From contig NC_071328.1 in the NCBI RefSeq assembly GCF_010183535.1, forward strand, positions 8,122,001 to 8,186,000: DNA of 64,000 nt, given 5' to 3'. The stretch's first letter is position 1. Each line of letters starts with the position of its first letter. Below are positions 32,543 to 43,810 of this stretch, in pieces. The DNA comes from Caenorhabditis remanei. Lineage: Eukaryota > Nematoda > Chromadorea > Rhabditida > Rhabditidae. The translations under genes were made by a program, and so were the position numbers. The notes below the pieces were generated by a model. That model did not search any database and was not told the DNA's origin. It saw nothing but the letters and a program-made list of their open reading frames with translations.

Positions 32543-34950
32543 TTAGTTAGGAATGCTTTGAAGTATGAAATTCCGAGTATCGTCGCCTTCATCATTCAAC
32601 TTCTCAACTATCGATTTTTCTTCTTTTTGAGAATACACAAAATAGTCTCCATTAGTTGTTACAGTACTCTTGATCAGTTTGAAAAAATCTTTTAGTCTCG
32701 CCTCTCCATCAATAATTGACCAGGATTGAAATGTGCTTCGTGGACGAGCCGCAAATTTTGCTACTTGCAGTGGAAGAGTTTCTTGACTGAACTTTTCTAG
32801 CTGAAAATTAAAATTTTACTAAGATTAGTAGATTTTTGTGATTTCTCGGTTCTTGGAATATCAGTTTTAAAGAAATAAAATTTCCGTGACATTCATGATA
32901 TTTATCAAGTCAGAAAAAGTCACCGCTCCACATTAAAATCAAGTATATCTGTTTTGATTACGTCATGGTTCCCCTTCCGACCCCACCCCGTGGCCTTTTT
33001 ATCTGGTTTGATGGTAATAAAAGATGGAATGTCGGGAAAAAAAGTCAGTTATTCCAACGATCAACGAGTTCGGAGTCGATCTCATCATGCTTTTCTCAAT
33101 CGTAAGTTTTCTAGAGATTCAAAAGGAGATCCATTCGTTATAAAGATGTTTTCAGGTACTTGCCATCACCGTCTTGCCGGCAATCGCCCTATATTGTGGA
33201 GGAAAGAAAGGCGGCGGAGAGAAGAAAGAATCAGTCTACGAGGACTTGTCAGTCGATAAGAAGTAGTTTTGGGTTGGGATCAACAATCGACGTCTTCTTC
33301 TTTCCTTCATTCATCATCATCCGATGGATCAATTCGTCTCTCGTCAATCCCAAATCAAGCCATAGTGACATTCAACAAATGTGAATTAAATAGTGTATTT
33401 TAAAATAAAAATGTTTGAAAAAAGTGTTGGCAAAATCATTGAAAGGGTGCGAGGTTCCAGATCCCGTACTCTTCATAGTAATTCCCGGAAATCATTGTTA
33501 CAGGAATTTTCTAATCTCGGAAAATCCAAGGGTACTGTCAGAATTAGTTTTGTCTGAGTTTGACGTCATGAGTTACTTCATTGTCATAGGTTGCTGTCGT
33601 TTGACTCACTTTATAAATCGACAATTCCGGATAGAAAAGAGGATCTCTGGTTTTTGGATCAGTTTCTTTCTCTCCAGTCCTCGTTCCCACAACCAAAGTA
33701 GAAATATTTCCGAAGACAGAATCCCAGAAGAACTGCGCACTCTTATTTTCCCAAAAGTTCAAAGTGTTCGTTGCGGATCGGATGACTTTGAAATTGTAGT
33801 GTTGGTTACTGGCTGAAAATAAAGAAAATAAAATGTGTATTGTTGGAATGCACTGACCATCTATCGCATCAACTTCTCCCGAATAGAGAATATTTGAAAA
33901 CGGAACTCCAGCGATTCTAGATTGAAATATTGCCTTTTTAGAGCATTTTGCAGCTTTCTCTTCAGTATTTTTGGTGAAGAAATTCTTAAAAACTGCCTCA
34001 TAATTCTTTTGAGTGGCATCCTGATTCTCCTTTTCAATCCACATAAAAATAATATCAGCTATTCTTGTCAATCTGATGGGAATATCGGCTCCAACAGCCA
34101 CTGCATTGAGTACTTTTTGATCCGTCACAACATCTGGTTTCTCAGATTTTGGCCATCCATTTCTGCTAATGTGATTCAGAAGACTTTTAAAGTTATTTCT
34201 ATCTTCAGAGTACAACGGAACATCTAGATTTAGATTGATATATGGAACTGCTTGAGTAGTATTCGTGATATACTTCTGATTTCCATTCAGTGAGTCAGGC
34301 GAGGTAGTTGTACTGAAAGAAGGGTTTTTTTTGTTTCAGGAGATATTCTATAGATAGTTAACTCTCCCAAGAAATGGTATTTTTTGACATTGTAGTTTTG
34401 TAGGTGATCTGTAACCTAATTAGGCTGCAGTTCGGACGTTGATTTAGTCTCGCTCTTGTTCCCTTTCTCAAATGAAAAACAACTTTCAAAATAAGAGAAA
34501 CTGACGAAACTGCGGTTATGTGAATGAAAAGTTCTAGGGAGGTGTACTACTCTACCGAGTCAAAAAGGTTCTAACAATTAGTCATCAGTTGAAAGAAGAC
34601 AACGAAATTTTCGAATCTTCAACAGACAAAGAAAAATTTTCCTCTACTTTTTTACTGAATAATTTAAACTTTAGAAGAAGGCGATATAGAAAAATTATTT
34701 ATTCTGAGTTCTGTTCAACAATCGAAATGTATCTCTCACATTTAGACATTGAAACAGTATGTTTTCACAATGTTGAAAAACTTATCAAAAACCTAAACGT
34801 TCATTTATGCGTTTTCAGACCACCCATACAGCTTGTGCTGATAACGAAAAATTTACTTACTTTCCTTAATTTTTCTATAGGATCAACTCACTTCTCGATG
34901 TTTTCAGCCCAAAAATATCCGATAGTTTCTACATGAACCGTGGTTTTCAT
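32543..34950 (-). CDS. DXO/RAI1-like protein, probable pseudoenzyme (cluster member 3)
   Basis: Minus-strand exons 34950-34892, 34312-33858, 33812-33610, 32800-32543; 324 aa, phases agree with the paralogues. Blocks: PYINLNLDVP, NGWPKSEKPDVVTD, ILYSGEVDAIDG, FFWDSVFGNISTLVVGTRTG, and a C-terminal WSIIDGEARLKDFFKLI. The E-x-D of GEVD is intact, but FE is FK (AVFKNFFTK), ELK is NFK and the Gln is Asp, so activity is doubtful. The last intron (809 nt) contains, on the opposite strand, an intact 41-aa microprotein gene (33087-33266). The last exon lies 809 nt from its neighbour and is easily missed. Confidence 0.68.
33087..33266 (+). CDS. 41-aa membrane microprotein, copy C (nested in DXO-like intron)
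   Basis: Exons 33087-33101 and 33156-33266, intron 54 nt; 41 aa: hydrophobic MLFSIVLAITVLPAIALYC, then GGKKGGG and the tail [14 protein letters not shown]. Identical exon sizes to copies A (15116-15290) and B (18504-18754). A CCGTGGCC box at 32988-32995 and a TTTTTATC TATA-like stretch right after it lie about 90 bp upstream, as in the other copies. Antisense inside the last intron of the DXO-like gene 32543-34950. Likely a single-pass membrane peptide; function unknown. Confidence 0.65.
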
Positions 34951-36233
34951 GATTGACAGCTGCACGTTTTTTGAATTGAAGAGAAACGAACAAAAGAGAA
35001 GAAGAGGGTGGAATGATTGAATGGTAATAAGAGATAGAAATGGAAAGAGACGAAGTCGGAAAGGGGGAAACCAAAAAGATAAAAGGAGAAGGAAAAGTAC
35101 ATGTTGTATCACTAAAAGAAGGGGAATAGAGAAGAAAAAGAGAAGAGGGTGAACGGTTTTGATCAATTATGATGTGAATTACAATAGAGAAATACACTGA
35201 AAAGAAGAGAAAGAACATGGAAAATAACAATAGCGTATTCCAAAGACGACTAGCTCTTTCTTATCAAATTCGAACTTTACCGAGCCATTGTTTAATTGAA
35301 GGATTACATGAAGTCAATTATAAAATCACAGTGAATAAGAAAGGAGGATCGAAACAGTTTTCATGACCGTTAAGTTGTGTACTAACGCACTAACGCGCTT
35401 ACCTTCACACAACTTTCGAACATCAATCCAAACACTGGTTACTGTAGTGTATGCTCGGGTTTCGTGAGAACACTTTCAAGAAATTATTCGCTTCGATAAA
35501 AACTACATTCTCTGAAAACACTAGTCAATTTTCAAGACATGTGGTGAGTAATAATTCTTTCATGTCGTTCCATGAACACGTCTGTATTTTCAAAGTGTTT
35601 CAAGCCTCTTTCTTTTCAATCTTCGTTCCCGTGTTCCGTTTCCCCCGACTCTAACTCATCATCACGAGATATTTTCGATAGATAGTCTTCTGTTTTCGGT
35701 GTATAAACAATGAGAAATGAGTCATCCTCGAGTTTCTCAATACTTTTTTGAACAATCAGTAAACAAAAGGAGTTTTTTGAACAAGACAAACAGATGAGAG
35801 GTAAACAAGAATGGTATAAAAGAACGGCCGGGAAGGGAAAACCGCCAACCGGGCAGAGTCACGCCCATTTATTTTTTGACATTCAAAAACTTAATAAAAC
35901 TATCCAAGTGGAGATTTGACAGAATCTATGCAAGTGTTTCTAAATATTTATACCTTATTATAACCTATGGTAATGCTAGATCCAATTACAGAGAAAGAAC
36001 GACGTCTGAGTGCTTGTTGAAGATTATCAAAATATGTCGAGTCCCACAATTCATGTATGTATATCCTGAATGTTACGAGTGCACCAAAGTCTGAAAAAAG
36101 AAAGATAACTTAATAACATTTATATTCTTGTTTGGGATATTGAACTCATATAGATGTAACGTATAACAAAACATCTTGTACTGATAGTCAAGAATGCACA
36201 TGTTTGAAACTAATAAATAATGCAACTAATAAA
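34951..36233. other. Intergenic upstream of DXO-like gene 3
   Basis: About 1.3 kb; no gene seen. A TATAAAAGA (about 35815) followed by GC-rich GAACGGCCGGGAAGGG looks promoter-like, but no coding start with a credible frame follows it. Confidence 0.35.
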
Positions 36234-36480
36234 TACCGTAAAAACTGTATTATCACGGCATGTATTTTTCAACTGTCCCCAGAGACTTTGTGGTTTCAGA
36301 AACTCATTAAAATCATACGAAAAAAACTTTTTAGACGTTCAATTTGCTGAATAGAAGTTGCCAATCACGCTGTTTCTAATCAGAACCAAGAAAAAAATAC
36401 CGGAATAATCATATTCAAGAATTGTGAGTATTGATGGGGTGCCGTTCTATTACAGGCGTCGTTATGATACGGTTTTTACC
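36234..36480. mobile_element. Foldback element, TACCGTAAA family (copy 3)
   Basis: Left end TACCGTAAAAACTGTATTAT, right end GATACGGTTTTTACC; interior related to copy 2 (27404-27678). The right end is one or two bases degraded. Confidence 0.7.
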
Positions 36481-36690
36481 AGACTTGCAACGTGTCGGGC
36501 CGGGCCGAAATCAGAATTTCTCCGGCCCGGACGTCCCGGAAGTTCAGTAATGAAAAAATGAGGAAAAATATGGAAAAATTTTCAGAAAATAATTTTTTTC
36601 CAAAGTGAAAAAAATTCGAAAATTCAAATCCGAACCGCATCTTTTCCGGCCCGGGCCGACCCGAAATTCAGATCGGAACCAACTTCCATT
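36481..36690. repeat. GC-rich repeat with CGGGCCGGGCCGA motifs
   Basis: CGGGCCGGGCCGAAAT near 36498-36513 and GGCCCGGGCCGACCCGAAAT near 36649-36668 flank an A-rich centre. It abuts the right end of the foldback element. It resembles a known style of Caenorhabditis dispersed repeat but I cannot name it. Confidence 0.45.
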
Positions 36691-37175
36691 CAAAAGTGGC
36701 ATTACCATGACCGATCCCATATTTTATTTTCATGTAATAAATTTGTTTTCTCTCCATCCACTTCGAAGGTTCAGATCATTCAGAACACACAAATCTACAC
36801 CTACACGACCATTTTCACCGGGTGATTTTCCGAGACTAACAACTTTTCTGGTCTTTCTCAGGTCATCCAAACTGGAAAGTTCTTGCGAAATACTGCTTCT
36901 CCAAGCTAACAGTTTGCACTTTCGGTGTGTTTTTATGAATCATTTGACTGTTTTCCCACGAGTTCGTCTATTTCTTGCCCAACACTGTTGAACATCTCTA
37001 AAGGTTGCCTGGGGGTGGACATGTACCAGTACGACGCCAACCTAAGAGATTATTGTGAGCAACAAAATTTGTTGAATGACAAAGAAAACAGGTTCAAGAA
37101 AGTGTTAATGGGAGGGATGGAGTATAAAATAACTTTCTCGGAATAGTGTAAAAACCTCAGTACTTAATTGTACTT
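36691..37175. other. Intergenic upstream of first mini-serpin
   Basis: An open stretch (from the ATG near 37020 to 37146) could encode about 42 residues, but it has no splice signals or recognisable motif. Otherwise nothing. Confidence 0.3.
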
Positions 37176-38107
37176 ATGGAAAGTCAATTCTCTGAAATTA
37201 TTACAACTGTTGGTTTGAATTTTTTGAAAAAGATCGGAGTTCACCAGTCAGTTGTATTCTCATCAGTTCTTGTTTTCTCGTCGTTGACAAACTATTCGAT
37301 TGATTTCAACACTCCTTTGCCACCTGATCTAATTGATGGATCTCCAGCTTTTAAGATGTCAGAAGTTATGGAACAGTTGGAAGAACTCACTTCAAGTTTA
37401 GAGAAAGAGGTGAGATGGGCAAGAAAACATATTTTTTTGGAAACTAAAAAATATTTTATAGAACGTGACTTCTCCAATTTGGAGATACCCGTTCTCAGTG
37501 AACCAGCTAAAACAATTCCATCTATCTGAATCGAATTCTAAACCAATGAGATTCATTTCGATGAATAAAAAGCAGAACTGGCAAATTTCTTGTGATCAAG
37601 AAGAGAATAAATGGACAGAAGACGACATATTTCGGGTTCTCGGTATCCCAATGTGTGAGAAATCTATGTCTTTTGTTATGTTTATGCCGAAACACCATGA
37701 ACCATTGCGGAAGAGTTTGAAGGTTTGAAACTACAAAAAATACTCGAAATTTCGGAATGAAATTGCAGAAGCTCGATACTTCTCGATTCAAAACTTTGGT
37801 TCAAGAGCTTGCACCTGGTTATGTTCATTTCAAAATTCCAGTTTTCAAGATCAGTTCCAACATTCCAACTTCTCGAATTCTGGGACTTCGTCGTCCATTT
37901 CATCATCGGCTGAAATTCAGATTGACCAGTCAGAATGTGAGAAGCATTGATGATTGTAAAGTGACTACTCGGAGTCCACGTGGAATGATTAAGAAACCAT
38001 GCGAGACCATTCCCTTCCATTTCGATGCCAACCGTCCATTCTTGTTCGCTATCATGAATGGAGCAACACCATTGACAATGGGAGTTTTCAGTGGCAACGA
38101 GAACTGA
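37176..38107 (+). CDS. Miniature serpin-like protein 1
   Basis: Exons 37176-37409, 37462-37722, 37769-38107; 277 aa versus about 375 for a typical serpin. Serpin landmarks: helix A/strand region NFLKKIGVHQSVVFSSVLVF, then WRYPFSV, FRVLGIPMCEKSMSFVMFMP, KLDTSRFKTLVQELAP, VHFKIPVFKIS, and the C-terminal PFHFDANRPFLFAIMNGATP then LTMGVFSG. The middle helices (about B to F) are missing or replaced by about 45 residues. The reactive-centre hinge normally rich in small residues (GTEAAAAT) is replaced by the DDCKVTTRSPRG region. It is therefore unlikely to be inhibitory. No signal peptide, suggesting an intracellular protein. Confidence 0.72.
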
Positions 38108-39069
38108 CTCCCCTTGTTTTTATTCATTTGTTATACTGTATATTTTGTACATTCTGTTCTAATTTATTTGTTAATCTACTTATCCCCAATCGTTTCTCTG
38201 TATCTTTCTCTCTGTTATTTTTCTGCACATTCTCTGCACATTTGTCTCACTATTTTTTGTTACCGAGATGATTCCCATGACAACTCCCGTATTTGGTCTC
38301 ATTCTTATTTGTGATATGTTTAACTATTTTCTTATTTATCAAATTATTTGGATAAATATTTATTTGTATCTATGAAAATATTTCGCTACATAAATACCTT
38401 ATTTGAATATTTTGTATGGTGCGGCCAAAGTAGCTACAACGACAAATTTGCGGCGGCCAAAGTTGATTTGTAGATTTGTAGGTTTTGCAGGTTTCGCAGT
38501 TGAAAAAAATGAGCAATAACGCATAACTGCAAACCTGTAAATTTACAAATCAACTTTGGCCACCGCAGATTTGTCGTTTTTGCTGTTTTGTAGCAACTTT
38601 GGACGCACCATGTGAATGTAAATGTTTCTGTCTGTGCGTCTCAAACTCAGCAGTTGTTTTATTCATCAAGAACAGCCAACAAATCCTGACCATTATAACC
38701 TATTTTGAAAGGAAAAAAGTGAGCACGCATGTTTTGAATTTGAGCCAATTGAATATTACTCTCACCCACTATAAAAATTTTGTTAGAAAACTTGGGTCGG
38801 GATTATACATTTCATAAGTATGTGTATCGTAATGAACTCTGAGGAATAAAATCGGAAATTTGTAGAACAAATCGGGATTATTTCCACAGAAATTTTGCTT
38901 ATTTTTTCCTCATGACTCCAGATTCTTCGAATGTTTGCTTTGCTATTTGTTAATTGAACAATAGCTCATCTTAATTTTGGAAAGTGGGCGGATATCATCA
39001 GATTCGCCTATAAAATCTCAACTCAATTCCAATTTTTCTCTTTACTTTTCTTTCCCATTCGGTCGCTCA
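38108..39069. other. Intergenic between mini-serpins
   Basis: Holds a foldback element (38416-38611). Sequence with weak open frames near 38599-38817 shows no family motif. Confidence 0.4.
38416..38611. mobile_element. Foldback MITE between mini-serpins
   Basis: ATGGTGCGGCCAAAGTAGC at the left is mirrored by ...GCAACTTTGGACGCACCAT at the right. Inner arms GACAAATTTGCGG and GGCCAAAGTTGATTTGTA are also mirrored. About 196 bp, noncoding. Confidence 0.7.
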
Positions 39070-40058
39070 ATGCCATCCCAACTCCCTTCTGTTCTAACTA
39101 CAGTTGGTCTCAATCTTCTACGAAAAATTGGAGTGCAGACTTCTGTTTTCTTCTCTCCGATTGAAGTCTCTTTGTCATTTATTAATAGTTCCCTGGAATC
39201 GAATGAACTTCTACCAACTGATATTTTTCAAGTAAATTCTGATTTTGATGAAGGTGATTTCAAGGAAAAACTGGAAATGTTGGAGTCAGATTTGGAGGAA
39301 AAAGTGAGTTTTCAAAATACTGGCAACTATTCAAGACTGTATTTTCCGAGATTTAACATCATTAAAAATGAGTTATTTCCAGAATTTATCCACTACAACA
39401 TGGAGATATCCATTCTCTGTTCACCGTAAGAAGCAATTTGGTATTGACAAAGACATCATCAAACAACTGGAGTTCATTTCAATGGAAGTGGATAAAAACT
39501 GTCAGATTTCCTGTGACCAAGAAGAGAACATGTCGACAGAAGATGAAGATTTCAAAGTGAGTTCAATATCTCGATGAATGAAAACAAAATATAAATTATT
39601 CAGGTGTTATCTATTCCAATGGCTGAGAATTCTCTTTCTTTTGTAATTTTCCTTCCAAAAGAAGATAAGTCTTTATCAGAAAGTTTAGAGGTTTGTGAAT
39701 AAAAATCATGCTATTTTACATTATTTTATTCCAGAAATTAGAAACGGAGGCATTTCAAAGCCTTCTTCATGACCTCAGTTTTATGTATATCGACTTCCAA
39801 ATTCCGGTTTTCAAAGTCCCCAAAACTTCTGAAACTCTAACATATTCGTCACGGATTTTCAATTTTCAAGAATTTGAATTAACTGACAAAGCAGTGGAAG
39901 ACATAGGAAAATGCCGAATCATCCCTAGAAATTCTACTAGAATTATGCAAGCAGCCTGTGAAACCATCCCATTACCATTTCTTGTTGATCATCCGTTCTT
40001 TTTTGCTGTCATGACTGAAAATATCCCATTGATTCTTGGAATTTTCAATGGAAAATGA
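39070..40058 (+). CDS. Miniature serpin-like protein 2
   Basis: Exons 39070-39303, 39383-39556, 39604-39690, 39735-40058; 272 aa. The first exon is exactly 78 codons, as in the neighbouring mini-serpin, and the second exon of that gene corresponds to two exons here (58 + 29 codons = 87). Serpin signatures: GLNLLRKIGVQTSVFFSPIE, WRYPFSVHRKKQF, VLSIPMAENSLSFVIFLPK, YIDFQIPVFKV, PFLVDHPFFFAVMTENIP then LILGIFNGK. As in its paralogue, the hinge is absent (DIGKCRIIPRNSTR in its place) and the central helices are missing. Two tandem copies indicate that this reduced form is being maintained. Confidence 0.72.
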
Positions 40059-40354
40059 AATGAACCATTCAGTTTATTGAACGTATATTGCGCTTCAAGT
40101 TTTCAAATTTTTATAAAGTTTCCCACATCTCATTTGACTAGTCTATGCCCATCATTTGAAGAGATGACATCTATTATTTCCTTGTCTACACAATCTCTTA
40201 CACCTGCCATTTGTGGTTCTCTAGAATGAGTACTGTGTGTTTTCTGTAGGGGACTCTCACCACAACGTTCAAATCAATATTATTTTCTGACCATCGATTC
40301 TTCAGTTGAGTCAGACAAGATTCTCTCTCTCTCTCTTTCGGGTATTCAACAGCT
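40059..40354. other. Intergenic downstream of mini-serpin 2
   Basis: 3' UTR-like sequence and a short CT dinucleotide run (about 40322-40338) just before the long inverted repeat. No gene. Confidence 0.4.
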
Positions 40355-41141
40355 CACAGTCTCCCAGACTCCGAGTAAGAACTGCAAGGAAATTTTTGAT
40401 CTACCCTCATGAAACGAAAAATTTGAGAAATTAGCAGGTCTAGAACATTGTTTATTTAATTTTTAGCGTAAAGCTCAAGGTCAGAAGTAAGAAAAGTTCA
40501 GTTTTAGAATTATTCTGAAAGCATTATCCACCGATTCAATCTAAAAATTCCTGGTTTCAGATACTTTTTCAAGTCGAAAAGGAAATATTTCATTTTGACT
40601 TCGGAAAAATCTACGGGATTTATTCATTTCTCAACATTATCCAACGAATGATAGCTCAAATCGTGCTCCGGAGATTTGTACACATTTCTGTAGGACGGTT
40701 TTTCAATTTGCTCATTAGTTTTCGAGAAAATAACAAAAAATTGAAAGAAATTCGGAATTTGATCGATTTCTCAAAAACTAATTAGCAAATTGAAAAACCG
40801 TCCTACAGAAATGTGTACAAATCTCCGGAGCACGATTTGAGCTATCATTCGTTGGATAATGTTGAGAAATGAATAAATCCCGTAGATTTTTCCGAAGTCA
40901 AAATGAAAAATTTCCTTTTCGACTTGAAAAAGTATCTGAAACCAGGAATTTTTAGATTGAATCGGTGGATAATGCTTTCAGAATAATTCTAAAACTGAAA
41001 TTTTCTTACTTCCGACCTTGAGCTTTACGCTAAAAATTAAATAAACAATGTTCTAGACCTGCTAATTTCTCAAATTTTTCGTTTCATGAGGGTAGATCAA
41101 AAATTTCCTTGCAGTTCTTACTCGGAGTCTGGGAGACTGTG
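40355..41141. repeat. Long near-perfect inverted repeat (375-nt arms)
   Basis: Left arm 40355-40729 and right arm 40767-41141 are reverse complements over their full 375 nt with only a handful of mismatches; the loop is 37 nt. The outer ends read CACAGTCTCCCAGACTCCGA and its complement ending GGGAGACTGTG. It ends 38 nt before the ATG of the DXO-like gene at 41179. It encodes nothing recognisable. If transcribed it would form a long hairpin RNA. Confidence 0.85.
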
Positions 41142-41178
41142 GCAGCTAATATTCTACTAATAACGTATATTTCTCGCT

Positions 41179-42548
41179 ATGGAAACCACTAAAATTGCCG
41201 TTAAAGTTGTTGATTATTATCATAGAAATAAGCAAATGTAAGTTATTAAAAATACATTTAAAAAAAATATTTTTTAGGAGCGTGATTCCTGAACTACTAC
41301 CCAAATCCCTCAATTTCAACAGATGTTTTTTCGATAATCCTAAACTGAAAGTGCCTCATCTGAATCTGAATATTGAAGTCACAGATTCTGGAGCAGGCGA
41401 ATTTAAAATGGAGTCTCTTCTAGAATATATCAGACAAAAAGGGTGGCCAAATGAAGAGAAACCAAACTTTGTGACAAACAAGCAACTTCTGAAATGTATT
41501 GCATCTGATCATTTTGATAATATTGAAATTCAAATTGTTCAATTGGGCGGTGTCATCTTCATGCTGAAATCAAGTGACGAATTCAGTCAAATCACTAATT
41601 TTGGAAAAATATTTGAACATTTTATGACGAAAACAACGGGAGATGAAAGCATTGAAGAAGATGAAGAAGTTCGAAAGGCTGTGTTCATTGCTGAAATTCC
41701 GAAAGACGCTGGATCAGATGGAAAGTTCAAAGTCATGTATTCAGGGGAAATTGATGCAATTGATGGTAACTTTAACGGATACGAAAACATAATAATGTCC
41801 TTTTTTCTATTTCAGATTTGAAGCAGCATTATGAATTGAAAGTTCTCAGTGGTGGTTTGAACGACTATTTCTGGAAAAACAGGAGTTGCTTATATTATTG
41901 GCAATCAGTTTTCGGCAAAGTTTCAACGATAATAGTTGGTTCCAGGACTGGAAAACGCCCATATGATCGCAAGACATTGCCACCATTGAACATTCCAGAA
42001 TTTTCTTTATATGAGGTGAGTTTACAGAACTGTTTAATTAGATACTTCATAATTGAATGCAGGTGAAAAGATTGGAAGTTCGAACAATGCCCACGAAAGC
42101 AGCGAAAGCTGTCAATAAGCAAAACAATCGGTTTTACAAGAACGAAGCTTTACCAAGAAATGCTGGCTGGAAAGTCGAAAAATGTGAGGAAAGACTTCGG
42201 GAATTTCTCCAATCGGTTTCCAAAATGGTGACAAGAAACGGAGATTGTTTTGTGTTTTCAAAGAAGAAATCAGATAATTCGTGGACAATTCATGACGTGG
42301 AACAAGAAGATTCACCGTTTTTTCTTTTTATTTCTGGGCATTTTAAAGAAGAAATGACCCTATTTTCGACTCAAAAATCAGAAATTGCACAAGATGAGAA
42401 TCGAGAATTTTCAACAAGCTCAGTAATTTCAACTCGCGAGAAAACATCTGCTGATCAGAAACTGCAAAAAACTTCAAAAGAACTGGAACGGTCGGACCGT
42501 ATGTTGTTTATCGATTCGTTCAGAAGAACTAACATAAATAAACATTAA
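41179..42548 (+). CDS. DXO/RAI1-like protein with intact active site (cluster member 4)
   Basis: Exons 41179-41237, 41278-41765, 41816-42015, 42063-42548; 410 aa. Active-site positions of the family are all present: FE (GKIFEHFMTK), E-x-D in YSGEIDAID, ELK (HYELKVLSGG) and Gln in YYWQSVFGKVSTIIVGSRTG. A C-terminal block VEKCEERLREFLQSVSKM follows, then about 85 extra charged residues that end without the MSP domain of its close paralogue at 45892. Predicted RNA decapping/5'-3' exonuclease activity (family knowledge: DXO E192, E234, D236, E253, K255, Q280). Exon 2, intron 2 and exon 3 are nearly identical to the 45892 gene, pointing to recent duplication or conversion. Confidence 0.78.
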
Positions 42549-42834
42549 GAGGCTTTACATATTCATTTTTTATGTTAAAAATAATTTTTTAAATGTTTAA
42601 CAAATGGTTGTTTTTCTTGATTATATTTGAGTTTGACTCAATAATGAACTTTTTCCAATTATGGATTTCTCAATGGGCATAGTTCTGTTTTAGGAAAGTA
42701 CAGTATAAGAATTTTAGTAAATCGCACATCGTTCACAAACTGGAAGTACAGCAGAGTGTTCTTCCAGAGTTTCGACTTCTTTACTACTTTGCAGGAGCGT
42801 TGACAAAAGAGACCAGTGTTTTTCAAGTTTAAAC

Positions 42835-43350
42835 TTATCTATTTTTAGTTTTTGTAGTTATATTTGCAAAAACGGTGAGAAGAAAACACCCAGTAAGTAT
42901 ATATAATGATAATGAAATAAGTGCATGATTCAGAAGATGATTAGAAAAAGTAAGAGAGTCTATAGAACAATTGAAGAATGTCTTCTGGAATTCAGAATTA
43001 TGAGTCACTCGGTGCAAATTTTCTTTCGAACCAATTAACAGAATTCCATCTCCATCTCGCTTCCCAACCCATTCCGAATCATTTGAGTTTTCAGTGAAGA
43101 CAAAACAATCTTAATGGGAACACTATTTGTGATAATAGATAAAAGAGATAAGGTGGTTTCAAACAATTCAGTAAATCAGTTTAGTTCTATTGGATGATTT
43201 CCTCCACTAGATATAGGATAAGCAACTCTGGAAAGAAAGTATCTTGTGGTGCAGTCGAGACAGTAAACTAAAAACAAGGTTAATTTCCAAAAACATTAAA
43301 AAACTCACCTTTTTGAGTCATGATGATAATAGTCAACAGCTTATTTAAGA
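42835..43350 (-). pseudogene. DXO/RAI1-like pseudogene (minus strand)
   Basis: On the minus strand, 43350-43312 resembles exon 1 of the family (AVDYYHHDSKK followed by a GTGAG donor, without the ATG). Near 43100-42860 a C-terminal piece reads DCFVFTENSNDSEWVGKRD, like GDCFVFSKKKSDNSWTI in the intact genes. The middle of the gene is gone or unrecognisable. Confidence 0.55.
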
Positions 43351-43810
43351 GCGGTTGAGTTGGTTATATATGACTACATTCAACTGTTTCCTCACTTCCT
43401 ACTGGGCTAACAAGGAAGTACGATCGTTTGGGTTGCGTTTAAGGGTTCACATCTTTCGGTTCTCATAATTTTAAAGCTTGAAAAGAGTGAAAATCGTTTG
43501 CACCCGAAATTGAGTCATCAGAAATAGGAAATATTCGAAAGAGAGGAAACCATAAACATTTTTCAGAAGGAGCATCTGTTTAGAGCAACCAACATAATCA
43601 TTGATCTTCCTGTCGTGAACGACGAGCCAATCTATTAATCAATTAAGGATAGGAGAGAATACGGAGGAGGAATGTTGCAACATTATAGAAGAATAACTGT
43701 CCCTATTGGAATTAACTGGTTTTCTTTCACTTAACGTATATTTCCTTTTCCTGGATCTGCAAAAGAGACACATAACGTACTAAGATTCCCCGATGATAAT
43801 CACTGCAGCA
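43351..43810. other. Intergenic spacer
   Basis: AT-rich, no gene; ends at the TIR element at 43811. Confidence 0.35.

Noticed and set aside
34589..34936. 115-codon plus-strand open frame
   Set aside because: Overlaps the first intron and first exon of the minus-strand DXO-like gene; no independent support.
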